DNA from: Chthoniobacterales bacterium | Lineage (GTDB): Bacteria > Verrucomicrobiota > Verrucomicrobiia > Chthoniobacterales > DASVRZ01 | Assembly: GCA_039930045.1 (NCBI GenBank) | Contig: JBDSQB010000011.1 | Location: forward strand, 1 to 33,892 | Length of the DNA stretch: 33,892 nt | Direction: 5' to 3' | Part shown: piece after piece, positions 26,743 to 33,892 of the stretch | How positions within the stretch are numbered: position 1 is the stretch's first letter | How the letters are laid out: each line of letters opens with the position of its first letter | Notes under the pieces: generated by a model | Told to the model about the DNA's origin: nothing | Databases searched by the model: none | What the model saw: the letters and a program-made list of their open reading frames with translations, nothing else | Program-made: the position numbers and the translations under genes

Positions 26743-29700
26743 ATGTATCGCACCATCCCCATTTCCTGTCTCGTGTTCTCGCTATTCGCCACGGCGGGCG
26801 CGGTGGCGGCGAAACCCGAACCGACCATCCTCACGAACAACGTCGTCGAGCTGCGCGAGACGCTCTCGCCGCAGGGCTTCGTGCACCCGGGCATCAGTTG
26901 CAACGCCGAGACGCTCGCGATCATGCGGGAGAAGGTGCTCCAGGGCGTTTCTCCGTGGGTCGATTACTTCGAGGGGATGCGCCGCACCCGTTTCGCGGAC
27001 CTGAAGGAGCGTCCGAAATTGGTCGGGCAGATCACGGACGACCCCGGCATCGGCGCGTTCGCCCACGACGCCCAGCTGGCCTGGGCGCAAACCATCCTCT
27101 ACGTCGTCACCGGCGACGAGGCCTATCGCAAGACGCCGCTGGAGATTGTCCGCTGGTATGGCTCTCGCACGGACGAAAGTTTCTTCCCGCAGTATTTCAC
27201 CGACAGCCACATCAAGATCGGAAAATACGTTTACACCCTGGCCAGCGCTGCGGACATCCTGCGCGCGACCACTCCGAAGAATGCCAAACTCGCCGTGACG
27301 CCGGCCATGATCGACGCGCTTCAGCAGAACTGCCTTCTCCCGATCCGGAAGAACTGCATCGAGCGCAACGATTACTTCATGAACCAGCATTCCTACGCTA
27401 TCATGGGGTTCCTCGCGTCCACGATCCTCGGCGATGAGGTCGAAGACTACAAGCGAGCCGTCGAATGGACGACCGTCAATGCCACATCCCCGAACCAGGG
27501 GCGCAATGGTTCGATCAAGCAACAGATTCGCCTGGTCACGCGCAATGACAAAACTGGCGAAGCCGTTCCGCCGAATCTTCAGCTTGTGGAAATGGGACGC
27601 GACATGGCCCACGCGGAGGGCAATCTCACCAATTTATTGATGATGTCGAAAACCATTGATTTTCAGAAAACGAAAGTTGATCCGGTGAGCGGCACGGTCA
27701 GCGACAAAGCGGATGGGGTTTCGCCGATCCATTTTCTGGACGACCGCCTGCCCAAAGGCGCGGCGCTGTTCGCAAAGTACAACCTGGGGTATGGCCTACC
27801 CTGGATACCCACCTATACCGAGACCGATCCAAAGCATCCAGATTATTTGGCCAGATTCGATCAGCCCAGTTGGCGTGGCGGGATCGGAGGCAGCGGATTT
27901 GTCGGTGGTTATTACTATTACAAAACGCTGGGTCTCGATATGGAGTCGGGGCCATTGCAGTATATCAAAGTCGCTTTTGACGCCACGGCTGCCAGTCGGG
28001 AGAGTGTGAGATCCGGCGGCTATTTAGATACTCTCCACAATTACGGCTTCGATTTCTGGATCGGGTTGCCCGCAGCCGCATCCGGCGCCGCACCCGACCC
28101 GGAGAAAGCTAAGCGCGCCCTGGCGACAGTGCTCCCACCATTGGAAATAACCTATAACGGCATTCCGGTGCAGGGCCAGCAGTTCGAGTATCACTTCGTG
28201 GATTTGTCGGCCCACGCCCAGCCTGGCGACATCTATCCGGGTTCGCCCATGGATATTCCCTTGAAGGTCGTGCGAGATGCCGATGGCACAGGCTATGTCC
28301 GGATGACGCTCGAAAAGGAGCCGCGCAGCATGGCGGTGTTTGCCAGTTTTCCGGCTGGATCCGGGTTGCGTGTGCGTTCCGATAACTTCGTGAAACTCGA
28401 CTTCTATGGGAATGAGGACTACGCGAAGCAATCTCCCAAGCAGACGATCTATCTTCCCAATACCCGCGGCGAATGGAAATACGTGACGATCAACCGCGGC
28501 GGTGGTGGTCGCTATATTCAAGCCACTCCGATGGACGGGGCTGCGTCTCTCGATTTTGATCGAATCGACACGGAGGCTGCTAAAGTCCTGCCGCTGAGTT
28601 TTGATGTGGCAGAGGACTCCAAATCGTTTCCAACGTATGCCGGTGCGAAGCTTGAAAAGGATTATACGGCAACCTATGCGGACAAGCGGTTGGCTGGAGA
28701 AACCAGTGTTGGAAGTGAGAAGGAAAAGATCGAATACGCGGCACGAAATCTTCCAGTGGGCGCGGCTCTGGACGGCACTTCGGGCAAATTCACATGGACG
28801 CCATCCGTCAATCAGGCCGGCGATCACACGCTCTACATTACCGCACAGACCCCCGTCTCCCTTAAAACCATACGCGTGGACATCCACGTTGCTAAGAACT
28901 TGCAGGCCGCATTGGATTACGTGGCCAGGGTCTATGATCCAAAGGAAAAATACGAGTCAGCAACAGTAAAAGCATTCAAAGCGGCTTTGCAAACCAAGGA
29001 CCTTGCCACAGTCAGGAAGGCCGCCGACCAGTTGGCGCTGTTGAATCCGAGGTTGGCGGACGGCAGCCTGGATTACCGCATGGCATCTGCCGGACCTGAA
29101 CGTGGACTCAGCAAGATGGCCGATAACGACCCCCTTAGCTGGGGCGGCCTCTGGGGCTTTGACAAGAACGTCACGATGGATTTCGGCAATCACTTCAAGG
29201 TCAAGTCCGAGGCGTTCCGCATCCAGTGCCGCGATGGTTTCCCCATTCGAGTGGCGGAGTCCGTGGTCTATGGATCGAATGACCGCAAACACTGGACGCT
29301 CTTAACCGAGAACAAGGCCAAAGCCTCCGCCGAGTTGCAGACCTTGACAGTCAAGGAGGAGGAGCGGGACAAGCCTTACAGGTATATCCGTCTGTTCATG
29401 CCGGCCAAACCGTTCCCCATTTTCGAGATCGCGGAGTTTCGCATCGTCGGCGAACGCATCGAGGACTACAGCCCCGATCAACGCGTGGCCTACATCTCGG
29501 GTTATGCCGACGGCACCTTCCGTCCGGACCAGAAACTGACCAAGGCCGAGGCGGTCTCGCTGCTGGCCGGTTTGGTGGACGACTACACCGACAAGGGTGT
29601 CTACGAATGCGCTTTCGTCGATGTGCTCCCCGCCGCGCCTTACTTCGACGATGTGGCCTATATGTCGAGCAAGAAGCTCGTCTCCGCGGACGGGGACAAG

Positions 29701-30078
29701 CGCTTCCACCCGGATGCGCTTATCACGCGCGGACAGTTGGCCGCCATCATGGCACGCATGCAGGCTCCAAAGAGAAAAGACGGCCCCGCCGCCTTGGAGG
29801 ATGTGCGCGCCGACACGCCCCATGCCACCGACGGCGCGTTCCGCCCGAACGCCCCGGTGACCCGCGCCGAGTTCGTGGTGGCCGTAAACCGGATGAGCGG
29901 GCGGGCTGCCACCGAGCAACCGCGCGAGGGCCTGCCGAAGTTCTCGGACGTAAGCGCTTCGCACTGGGCCTACGCCGACATCATGAGAGCCGCCACCACC
30001 TATCCGCTCCCGTCGGCTCCGGCCTCCACCGCGTCCCCGGCGATGCCCGCCGTATCGCGAATCCTGATGGCGGAGTGA
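26743..30078 (+). CDS. Secreted alginate-lyase-superfamily protein with F5/8-type C-like domain and C-terminal SLH repeats
   Basis: 1111 residues with a signal peptide (cleavage near 'VAA-KPE'). A lyase-like (alpha/alpha) domain spans about 55-450: 'FVHPGISCNAETLAIMREKV', 'NDYFMNQHSYAIMG' and E283-M-G-R-D-M-A-H290, equivalent to the ESGRD..H motif of the other lyase-like proteins here. A beta-rich region follows ('YVRMTLEKEP', 'WTPSVNQAGDHTLYITA' of Ig-like type), a short helical linker ('ALDYVARVYDPKEKYESA'), then a discoidin-like domain about 770-905 ('VYGSNDRKHWTLLTENK', 'YRYIRLFMPA'). SLH-like repeats run from 910 to 1090 ('GYADGTFRPDQKLTKAEAV', 'FVDVLPAAPYFDDVAYM', 'FRPNAPVTRAEFVVAVNRM', 'FSDVSASHWAYADIM'). 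SLH repeats anchor proteins to wall polymers, mainly in Firmicutes. The central DNA is AT-richer than its neighbours (28621-28680 counts 28 G+C of 60). Substrate unknown. Confidence 0.85.
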   Translation: MYRTIPISCLVFSLFATAGAVAAKPEPTILTNNVVELRETLSPQGFVHPGISCNAETLAIMREKVLQGVSPWVDYFEGMRRTRFADLKERPKLVGQITDDPGIGAFAHDAQLAWAQTILYVVTGDEAYRKTPLEIVRWYGSRTDESFFPQYFTDSHIKIGKYVYTLASAADILRATTPKNAKLAVTPAMIDALQQNCLLPIRKNCIERNDYFMNQHSYAIMGFLASTILGDEVEDYKRAVEWTTVNATSPNQGRNGSIKQQIRLVTRNDKTGEAVPPNLQLVEMGRDMAHAEGNLTNLLMMSKTIDFQKTKVDPVSGTVSDKADGVSPIHFLDDRLPKGAALFAKYNLGYGLPWIPTYTETDPKHPDYLARFDQPSWRGGIGGSGFVGGYYYYKTLGLDMESGPLQYIKVAFDATAASRESVRSGGYLDTLHNYGFDFWIGLPAAASGAAPDPEKAKRALATVLPPLEITYNGIPVQGQQFEYHFVDLSAHAQPGDIYPGSPMDIPLKVVRDADGTGYVRMTLEKEPRSMAVFASFPAGSGLRVRSDNFVKLDFYGNEDYAKQSPKQTIYLPNTRGEWKYVTINRGGGGRYIQATPMDGAASLDFDRIDTEAAKVLPLSFDVAEDSKSFPTYAGAKLEKDYTATYADKRLAGETSVGSEKEKIEYAARNLPVGAALDGTSGKFTWTPSVNQAGDHTLYITAQTPVSLKTIRVDIHVAKNLQAALDYVARVYDPKEKYESATVKAFKAALQTKDLATVRKAADQLALLNPRLADGSLDYRMASAGPERGLSKMADNDPLSWGGLWGFDKNVTMDFGNHFKVKSEAFRIQCRDGFPIRVAESVVYGSNDRKHWTLLTENKAKASAELQTLTVKEEERDKPYRYIRLFMPAKPFPIFEIAEFRIVGERIEDYSPDQRVAYISGYADGTFRPDQKLTKAEAVSLLAGLVDDYTDKGVYECAFVDVLPAAPYFDDVAYMSSKKLVSADGDKRFHPDALITRGQLAAIMARMQAPKRKDGPAALEDVRADTPHATDGAFRPNAPVTRAEFVVAVNRMSGRAATEQPREGLPKFSDVSASHWAYADIMRAATTYPLPSAPASTASPAMPAVSRILMAE

Positions 30079-30100
30079 TCCCGCTTCTTACTTTTCCAAT

Positions 30101-32143
30101 ATGATCCATCGTTTGCCCCTCATCGGCTGTTTCCTCCTCGCTCTGTTCATCGGCCAGGCCGTCCCGGCTTGTGCCAAAGAGTTCATTCATCCCGGTGGAC
30201 TGCACTCCCAAGCCGATCTCGACCGCATGAAAGCCAAGGTGTCCGCGGGCGAGAGCCCGTGGATCGACGGGTGGAACGCGCTCATTCGGGACTCCAAAGC
30301 GCAGAGCGATTACCGCGCCGCCCCGCACCCTCACATGATGGACCGAGGGCGGGCACAACGGGACGCCAGCGCCGCCTACCTCAATGCCCTGCGCTGGATC
30401 ATCTCCGGCGACAAGGCGCATGCCGACTGCGCCGTGCGCATCCTCAACGCTTGGTCCGAAACGATGAATGAGGTTTCCCATGGCAATGATCAGCCGGGCC
30501 TAGGCGGCATCCCCATCGGCACCTTCGCCGTCGCGGCGGAGTTGATGCGTTCCTACCCAGGCTGGCCCGCCACCGAACAAGTCCGCTTCAAGCGCATGCT
30601 CGTGGATTTCATGTATCCCGTTTGCCACGACTTCCTCACCCGGCACAACGGTCGCGGCGACTCGGCCTTTTGGGCGAATTGGGACACCTGCAACATGCGC
30701 GCGGTCATGGCCATCGGCGTCTTCTGCGACGACCGCGCGAAATTCGACGAAGCCGTCGAGTATTTCAAAAACGGTCGCGGCATGGGCTCGATCCGCAACG
30801 CCGCACCCTTCCGCTTCGAAGACGGCCTCGTCCAATGGCAGGAAAGCGGCCGCGACTACGCCCACGTCATGGGCGGTCAGGGGCTGCTCTTTGAGTTGTG
30901 CCAGATCGCCTGGAACCAAGGCCTCGACCTCTTCGGCTACGACGACAACCGCCTGCTCGGCGCCGCCGAACACGCCGCGCAATACACTCTCTGGAAGGGC
31001 GTGCCTTATCGCTATTACACCAACAGCGATAGCGCCAACCAGTTCTACATCTCGGAGAACTACCACGGCCGCCTCGACGCCTCGCACTTTGAGTTAGTCT
31101 ATAATCACTACGTCGTGCGGAAGGGGCTGAAGGCTCCGCACGTCCAGCTCTTCGCCGCACTCCGCCGCCCCGAACCCGGCGAGATCGACGTCATGGGCTA
31201 CGGCACGCTCACCTTCACCCTCGATGCCGCCGCGTCCCCGCTGCAGACCGAGGCGCCGCCGACACCACGCGAGGTGATCGCGAGCTCGGGCCTGCAACGC
31301 GTCGAGCTGAAATGGTCGCCCTCCGGCGCCTACAATGCGCACGGCTACGAGGTCAGCCGCGCCACCGCGCCGGGCGGCCCTTTCACCTCCATCTACTCGA
31401 CCACTCGGTGGACCACGCCCCTCTACACCGATACCGACCTCGAGCCCGGCCGCAGCTATTACTACACCGTCTCCGCGCTCAACAACGCCGGCAAAAGCGC
31501 CCCCTCCGCGCCCGTGAACGCCATCCCCGCCAAGGGAGAGCCGTTGCCCGCGCTCAGTCAGCGCATCTCCGTTAAGGGCGCGCTCTATTCCAAAGCTGCG
31601 GGCAACTCGTTCCTGGTCCCCGCCACGGGCCGCGAGTTGGACGGGAGCTTCGCCGGTCAACCCGTGGACGGCGATTTCTGTATCACCGCGCGATTGGCGG
31701 ACTGGAATGGATCCGTTGGCATGATGGGGCTGACGGTTCGGGAACCGGGTGCGAAGAAGCCGCGTGCTCTAGCGGTGACCTTGGGCGAAATCGGTGGACG
31801 CCTCGCGCGCTTTCGCACGCGGGTCGATGGCAAAACCACGGTCCAGCGCGGCTGCGACTATACCTGGCTGCCCGTCTGGTTCCGCATTCGGCGCGTGGGC
31901 GACGCGTTCACCGCCTACCAATCTTCCGATGGCATCGAGTGGTTTGAGATCGGCAAGAGCACCGTCGCGCTGCCCCGCACCGCGTTGGTCGGCCTGCTCG
32001 CGAGCGGCGGCGCAACTCCGCCCGGACGAAAAGCGACCGATTCCCCCCAAGGCGTCATCGACCACGTCGCGATCGAGCGGAGCCGGCGGCCCCGCCACCC
32101 GCGCCCGGCGCGCTCGCCACGACCGTGCTCGATGACGGCGTGA
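30101..32143 (+). CDS. Secreted alginate-lyase-superfamily protein with FN3 and DUF1349-like domain, frameshifted near 3' end
   Basis: 680 residues as read, with a signal peptide (cleavage near 'ACA-KEF'). The lyase-like domain covers about 28-375 and is clearly related to the catalytic part of the giant protein: 'HPGGLHSQADLDRMKAKVSA', 'NWDTCNMRAVMAIGVFCDD' and E248-S-G-R-D-Y-A-H255. It lacks the giant protein's N-terminal beta-sandwich. FN3 follows at about 388-475, then a beta-sandwich at about 480-660 resembling DUF1349 or LamG ('DGDFCITARLADW', 'YQSSDGIEWFEIG'). The last residues after 'GVIDHVAIE' become arginine- and proline-rich and end abruptly, while another frame just downstream continues with a good FN3 domain to 32382. 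A single missing base near 32072-32100 would explain this. The lyase-like part and the FN3 are intact, so a truncated active protein is possible. Confidence 0.85.
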   Translation: MIHRLPLIGCFLLALFIGQAVPACAKEFIHPGGLHSQADLDRMKAKVSAGESPWIDGWNALIRDSKAQSDYRAAPHPHMMDRGRAQRDASAAYLNALRWIISGDKAHADCAVRILNAWSETMNEVSHGNDQPGLGGIPIGTFAVAAELMRSYPGWPATEQVRFKRMLVDFMYPVCHDFLTRHNGRGDSAFWANWDTCNMRAVMAIGVFCDDRAKFDEAVEYFKNGRGMGSIRNAAPFRFEDGLVQWQESGRDYAHVMGGQGLLFELCQIAWNQGLDLFGYDDNRLLGAAEHAAQYTLWKGVPYRYYTNSDSANQFYISENYHGRLDASHFELVYNHYVVRKGLKAPHVQLFAALRRPEPGEIDVMGYGTLTFTLDAAASPLQTEAPPTPREVIASSGLQRVELKWSPSGAYNAHGYEVSRATAPGGPFTSIYSTTRWTTPLYTDTDLEPGRSYYYTVSALNNAGKSAPSAPVNAIPAKGEPLPALSQRISVKGALYSKAAGNSFLVPATGRELDGSFAGQPVDGDFCITARLADWNGSVGMMGLTVREPGAKKPRALAVTLGEIGGRLARFRTRVDGKTTVQRGCDYTWLPVWFRIRRVGDAFTAYQSSDGIEWFEIGKSTVALPRTALVGLLASGGATPPGRKATDSPQGVIDHVAIERSRRPRHPRPARSPRPCSMTA

Positions 32144-32382
32144 TTCGCTTGGACTGGAAAAAACCATCCGTCACCTCGCAAAGCGGCGTGAAGATCGAGG
32201 CCTCGCTCGATGGTGCGCCTTTCTATGAAATCGCCGATCTCGCTGCCGCAGCCTCGCGTTTCGAAAACACCGGCATCAAGCGCCCCGCCGCCCTCCGCTA
32301 CCGCATTCGCACCTACAACACCGGAGGCTACTCGGCCTACTCGAACGTCGCTCCGGGCGAGCCCGCGCCGCAGGCCAAATGA
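32077..32382 (+). pseudogene. C-terminal FN3 domain of the preceding gene, displaced by a frameshift
   Basis: In the frame one base behind that of 30101-32143, the DNA reads a proline/alanine-rich linker ('AEPAAPPPPAPGALATTVLD') and then an FN3 fold ('GVIRLDWKKPSVTSQSG' to 'NTGGYSAYSNVAPG'), ending at TGA 32380-32382. Proline-rich linkers between beta domains are typical, and it joins naturally to the upstream DUF1349-like domain. It has no signal peptide or convincing start of its own (GTG at 32125 is the first candidate). It is therefore best read as the lost end of the upstream gene, by natural mutation or sequencing error. Confidence 0.7.
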
Positions 32383-32417
32383 GCCGCTCGTTCCATGTGA
32401 TTGGGATCGAGCGGGGG

Positions 32418-32447
32418 GCCTCTCCGCCCGGAGGCTACACTTAGCCT
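32418..32447 (+). terminator. Two overlapping, mutually exclusive hairpins before the second giant-gene copy
   Basis: Stem 1 pairs GCCTC (32418-32422) with GAGGC (32431-32435) around an 8-base loop. Stem 2 pairs AGGCTA (32432-32437) with TAGCCT (32442-32447) around CACT. They share bases 32432-32435, so only one can form at a time, a layout like an attenuator. No T-tract follows. This is in the 96-base gap before the start at 32479. Short stems occur by chance in GC-rich DNA. Confidence 0.25.
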
Positions 32448-32478
32448 ACGCCAAGGTTTCAACCGCCCTAGACCATTT

Positions 32479-33892
32479 ATGAAAAACACAATTTGGATTC
32501 TTTGCTCCGTAGTTTGGGGGCTGCTCTTGTCGGATGCGGCGCTGGCGCACCCGATCACCTTCAACTCCACGATGACCTATTCCGCCGCCCAGCCCTCCGG
32601 CGCGGCCGATAGCGTCGCCCAGTGGAGCGGAGCCGCCTTCGACGCCGCGAACATCGGTGGCTCGGGCGTGAACGCCGACGGCGGCGCGAACAACGGCACG
32701 GCCAACGACGCGAGCACACGGGTGACCAACCAGACGACCCAGGGGCAGACTTTCACGACCGGGAGCAACGCCAATGGCTACGAGGTGAGCGGCATCACCG
32801 TGCGCCTCGTGGGCTACACGAACAACACGGCGACCGGTGCCAACCAACCTTCCTGGAACCTCGGGGCCGTGAACTGGCCGACCACGGTGACCGTCGGCAA
32901 AGTGAACGGCACGACGCATTCGCTCCTGTCGATCCAAAACTTCATGCCGGGAGGCGAGGGCAATCCCGGCGTCGGCAGCAGCGCGAACGGGCCCGGCACC
33001 TACCTCACCTTCAACCTGCCGTTTCCGGTCCACCTTAATCCCAACACGACCTACTGCTTCGACGTGGCCACTGGCAGCTCCTTCGAGTGGCTCGGCACGA
33101 GCAGCGATCCTTACGCTGGCGGCACGGCCTACACTCGCAGCGGATCAACGATCACGCCGTTGTCCGGAGACCGGGTGTTCCAGGTGAACATGACGGCATC
33201 GGCGGCACCCTACGCGCCGTTCACGCACCCCGGTGCCTTGCACACGCAGTCCGACTTTGACCGCATGAAGGCCAAGATCGCCGCAGGCACCGCGCCGTGG
33301 AAAACCAGCTACGACCAGTTTGTTGGAAGCCGATTCGCGTCAACGGGTTGGGGGCCCACTCCATACGAATATATCAACCGAGGCGGGACGGCGCAGAACA
33401 ACTACACCCGCACCCAGTGGGACGGGCAGGCGATCTACGAGCTCTCCCTGCGCTGGAAGCTCACCGGCGACGTGGCCTATGCAAACCAAGCCGTGGTGAT
33501 CGCCAACGCGTGGTCGGGAAAACTTTTGGGCATCACCGGCGACAGCAACTTCGCACTTGCGTCCGGCATCTGCGGCTATCTCTTCGCCACGGGCGGCGAA
33601 ATCCTGAGCACCTACCCCGGCTGGCCCGCGGCGCAAAAGCAGGCCTACAAGGACATGATGATGCGGGTGTTCTACCCCTTGAACCAAGAATTTCTTTGGC
33701 GGCACAACGGCACTCCCACCAACGCTGGCGGCAACACGCATTACCGGCTGAACTGGGACACGGACAACATGGCCTCGATGGCCGCCATCGGCATTCTTTG
33801 CGACAACCGCGCCGTTTACCAGCAGGCGGTGGACTACTTCAAATTCGGCTCGGGCAACGGCCGCGTGGAGCGCGCGGCGTGGTATATCCACC
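32479..33892 (+). CDS. Second copy of the giant lyase-like gene, 5' part (continues beyond window)
   Basis: ATG at 32479 opens a frame that stays open for 471 codons to the last base. The product has a signal peptide cleaved near 'ALA-HPI', the same N-terminal beta-sandwich as the protein at 5408-13999 ('AAQPSGAADSVAQWSGAAFD'), then the start of the alginate-lyase-like domain ('HPGALHTQSDFDRMKAKIAA', 'NWDTDNMASMAAIG'). Alignment with 5408-6842 is end to end with a net loss of seven codons; DNA stretches of 90 bases or more are identical in the signal-peptide-proximal part. The ESGRD..H motif lies just beyond the window edge. Whether the LamG/FN3 arrays are repeated cannot be seen. This looks like a recent duplication or gene conversion. 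Confidence 0.9.
   Translation, partial: MKNTIWILCSVVWGLLLSDAALAHPITFNSTMTYSAAQPSGAADSVAQWSGAAFDAANIGGSGVNADGGANNGTANDASTRVTNQTTQGQTFTTGSNANGYEVSGITVRLVGYTNNTATGANQPSWNLGAVNWPTTVTVGKVNGTTHSLLSIQNFMPGGEGNPGVGSSANGPGTYLTFNLPFPVHLNPNTTYCFDVATGSSFEWLGTSSDPYAGGTAYTRSGSTITPLSGDRVFQVNMTASAAPYAPFTHPGALHTQSDFDRMKAKIAAGTAPWKTSYDQFVGSRFASTGWGPTPYEYINRGGTAQNNYTRTQWDGQAIYELSLRWKLTGDVAYANQAVVIANAWSGKLLGITGDSNFALASGICGYLFATGGEILSTYPGWPAAQKQAYKDMMMRVFYPLNQEFLWRHNGTPTNAGGNTHYRLNWDTDNMASMAAIGILCDNRAVYQQAVDYFKFGSGNGRVERAAWYIH

Noticed and set aside
24309-26924. 871-codon open frame on the minus strand opposite GH51
   Set aside because: It mirrors GH51, whose motifs and signal peptide are unmistakable. Its product is low-complexity, rich in V, G, R, E and A, with no recognisable fold. 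Long antisense frames are expected from GC-rich third positions.

Overview
The window is high-GC DNA (about 60-65% by eye, with AT-richer patches) in which every supported gene lies on the + strand with gaps of 22-99 bases. It encodes almost only exported proteins. The best taxonomic guess is Verrucomicrobiota, probably Opitutaceae-like. Supporting signs are autotransporter-associated beta-strand repeat (PATR) proteins, a PEP-CTERM tail ending in arginines, a C-terminal calcium-loop module (DxDxDG..N..E), many secreted glycosidases without SusC/SusD partners, and start codons without Shine-Dalgarno sequences. This is inference from gene content, not from a marker gene.

Layout. Positions 1-4085 hold the 3' end of one PATR protein and a complete PATR/PEP-CTERM protein. 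Positions 4185-26708 hold seven glycoside-degrading enzymes and one giant modular protein: GH43 (exo-beta-1,3-galactanase-like), a 2863-residue alginate-lyase-superfamily protein with five LamG, about ten FN3 and two Ig-like domains, GH29 fucosidase, GH31, a second GH29, a double-GH43 fusion, GH97 and GH51. Positions 26743-32382 hold two more alginate-lyase-superfamily proteins. One ends in S-layer homology (SLH) repeats. The other is frameshifted near its end. From 32479 to the window edge runs a second, nearly identical copy of the start of the giant gene; it is open to the last base.

Working model (inference). The enzyme set suggests a secreted locus for a branched plant or mucilage glycan containing galactose, arabinofuranose, fucose and probably uronic acid. 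Type II arabinogalactan (arabinogalactan protein) fits well: GH43_24-like enzymes for the beta-1,3-galactan backbone, GH51 for arabinofuranose, GH29 for terminal fucose, GH97/GH31 for alpha-linked caps, and the lyase-like proteins for uronate-containing parts. No sulfatase, transporter or regulator is visible, which argues against sulfated algal fucans and leaves uptake and control outside the window.

Most notable are the repeated alginate-lyase-like scaffold (three catalytic copies plus a partial fourth), the mosaic LamG cassettes of the giant protein, the SLH-tailed lyase with an AT-rich core, the GH51 with an inserted LamG-like domain, the paralogous GH29 pair around GH31, and an orphan signal-peptide ORF before GH97. 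No tRNA, rRNA, CRISPR, transposase or gene-free stretch over 300 bases was seen.
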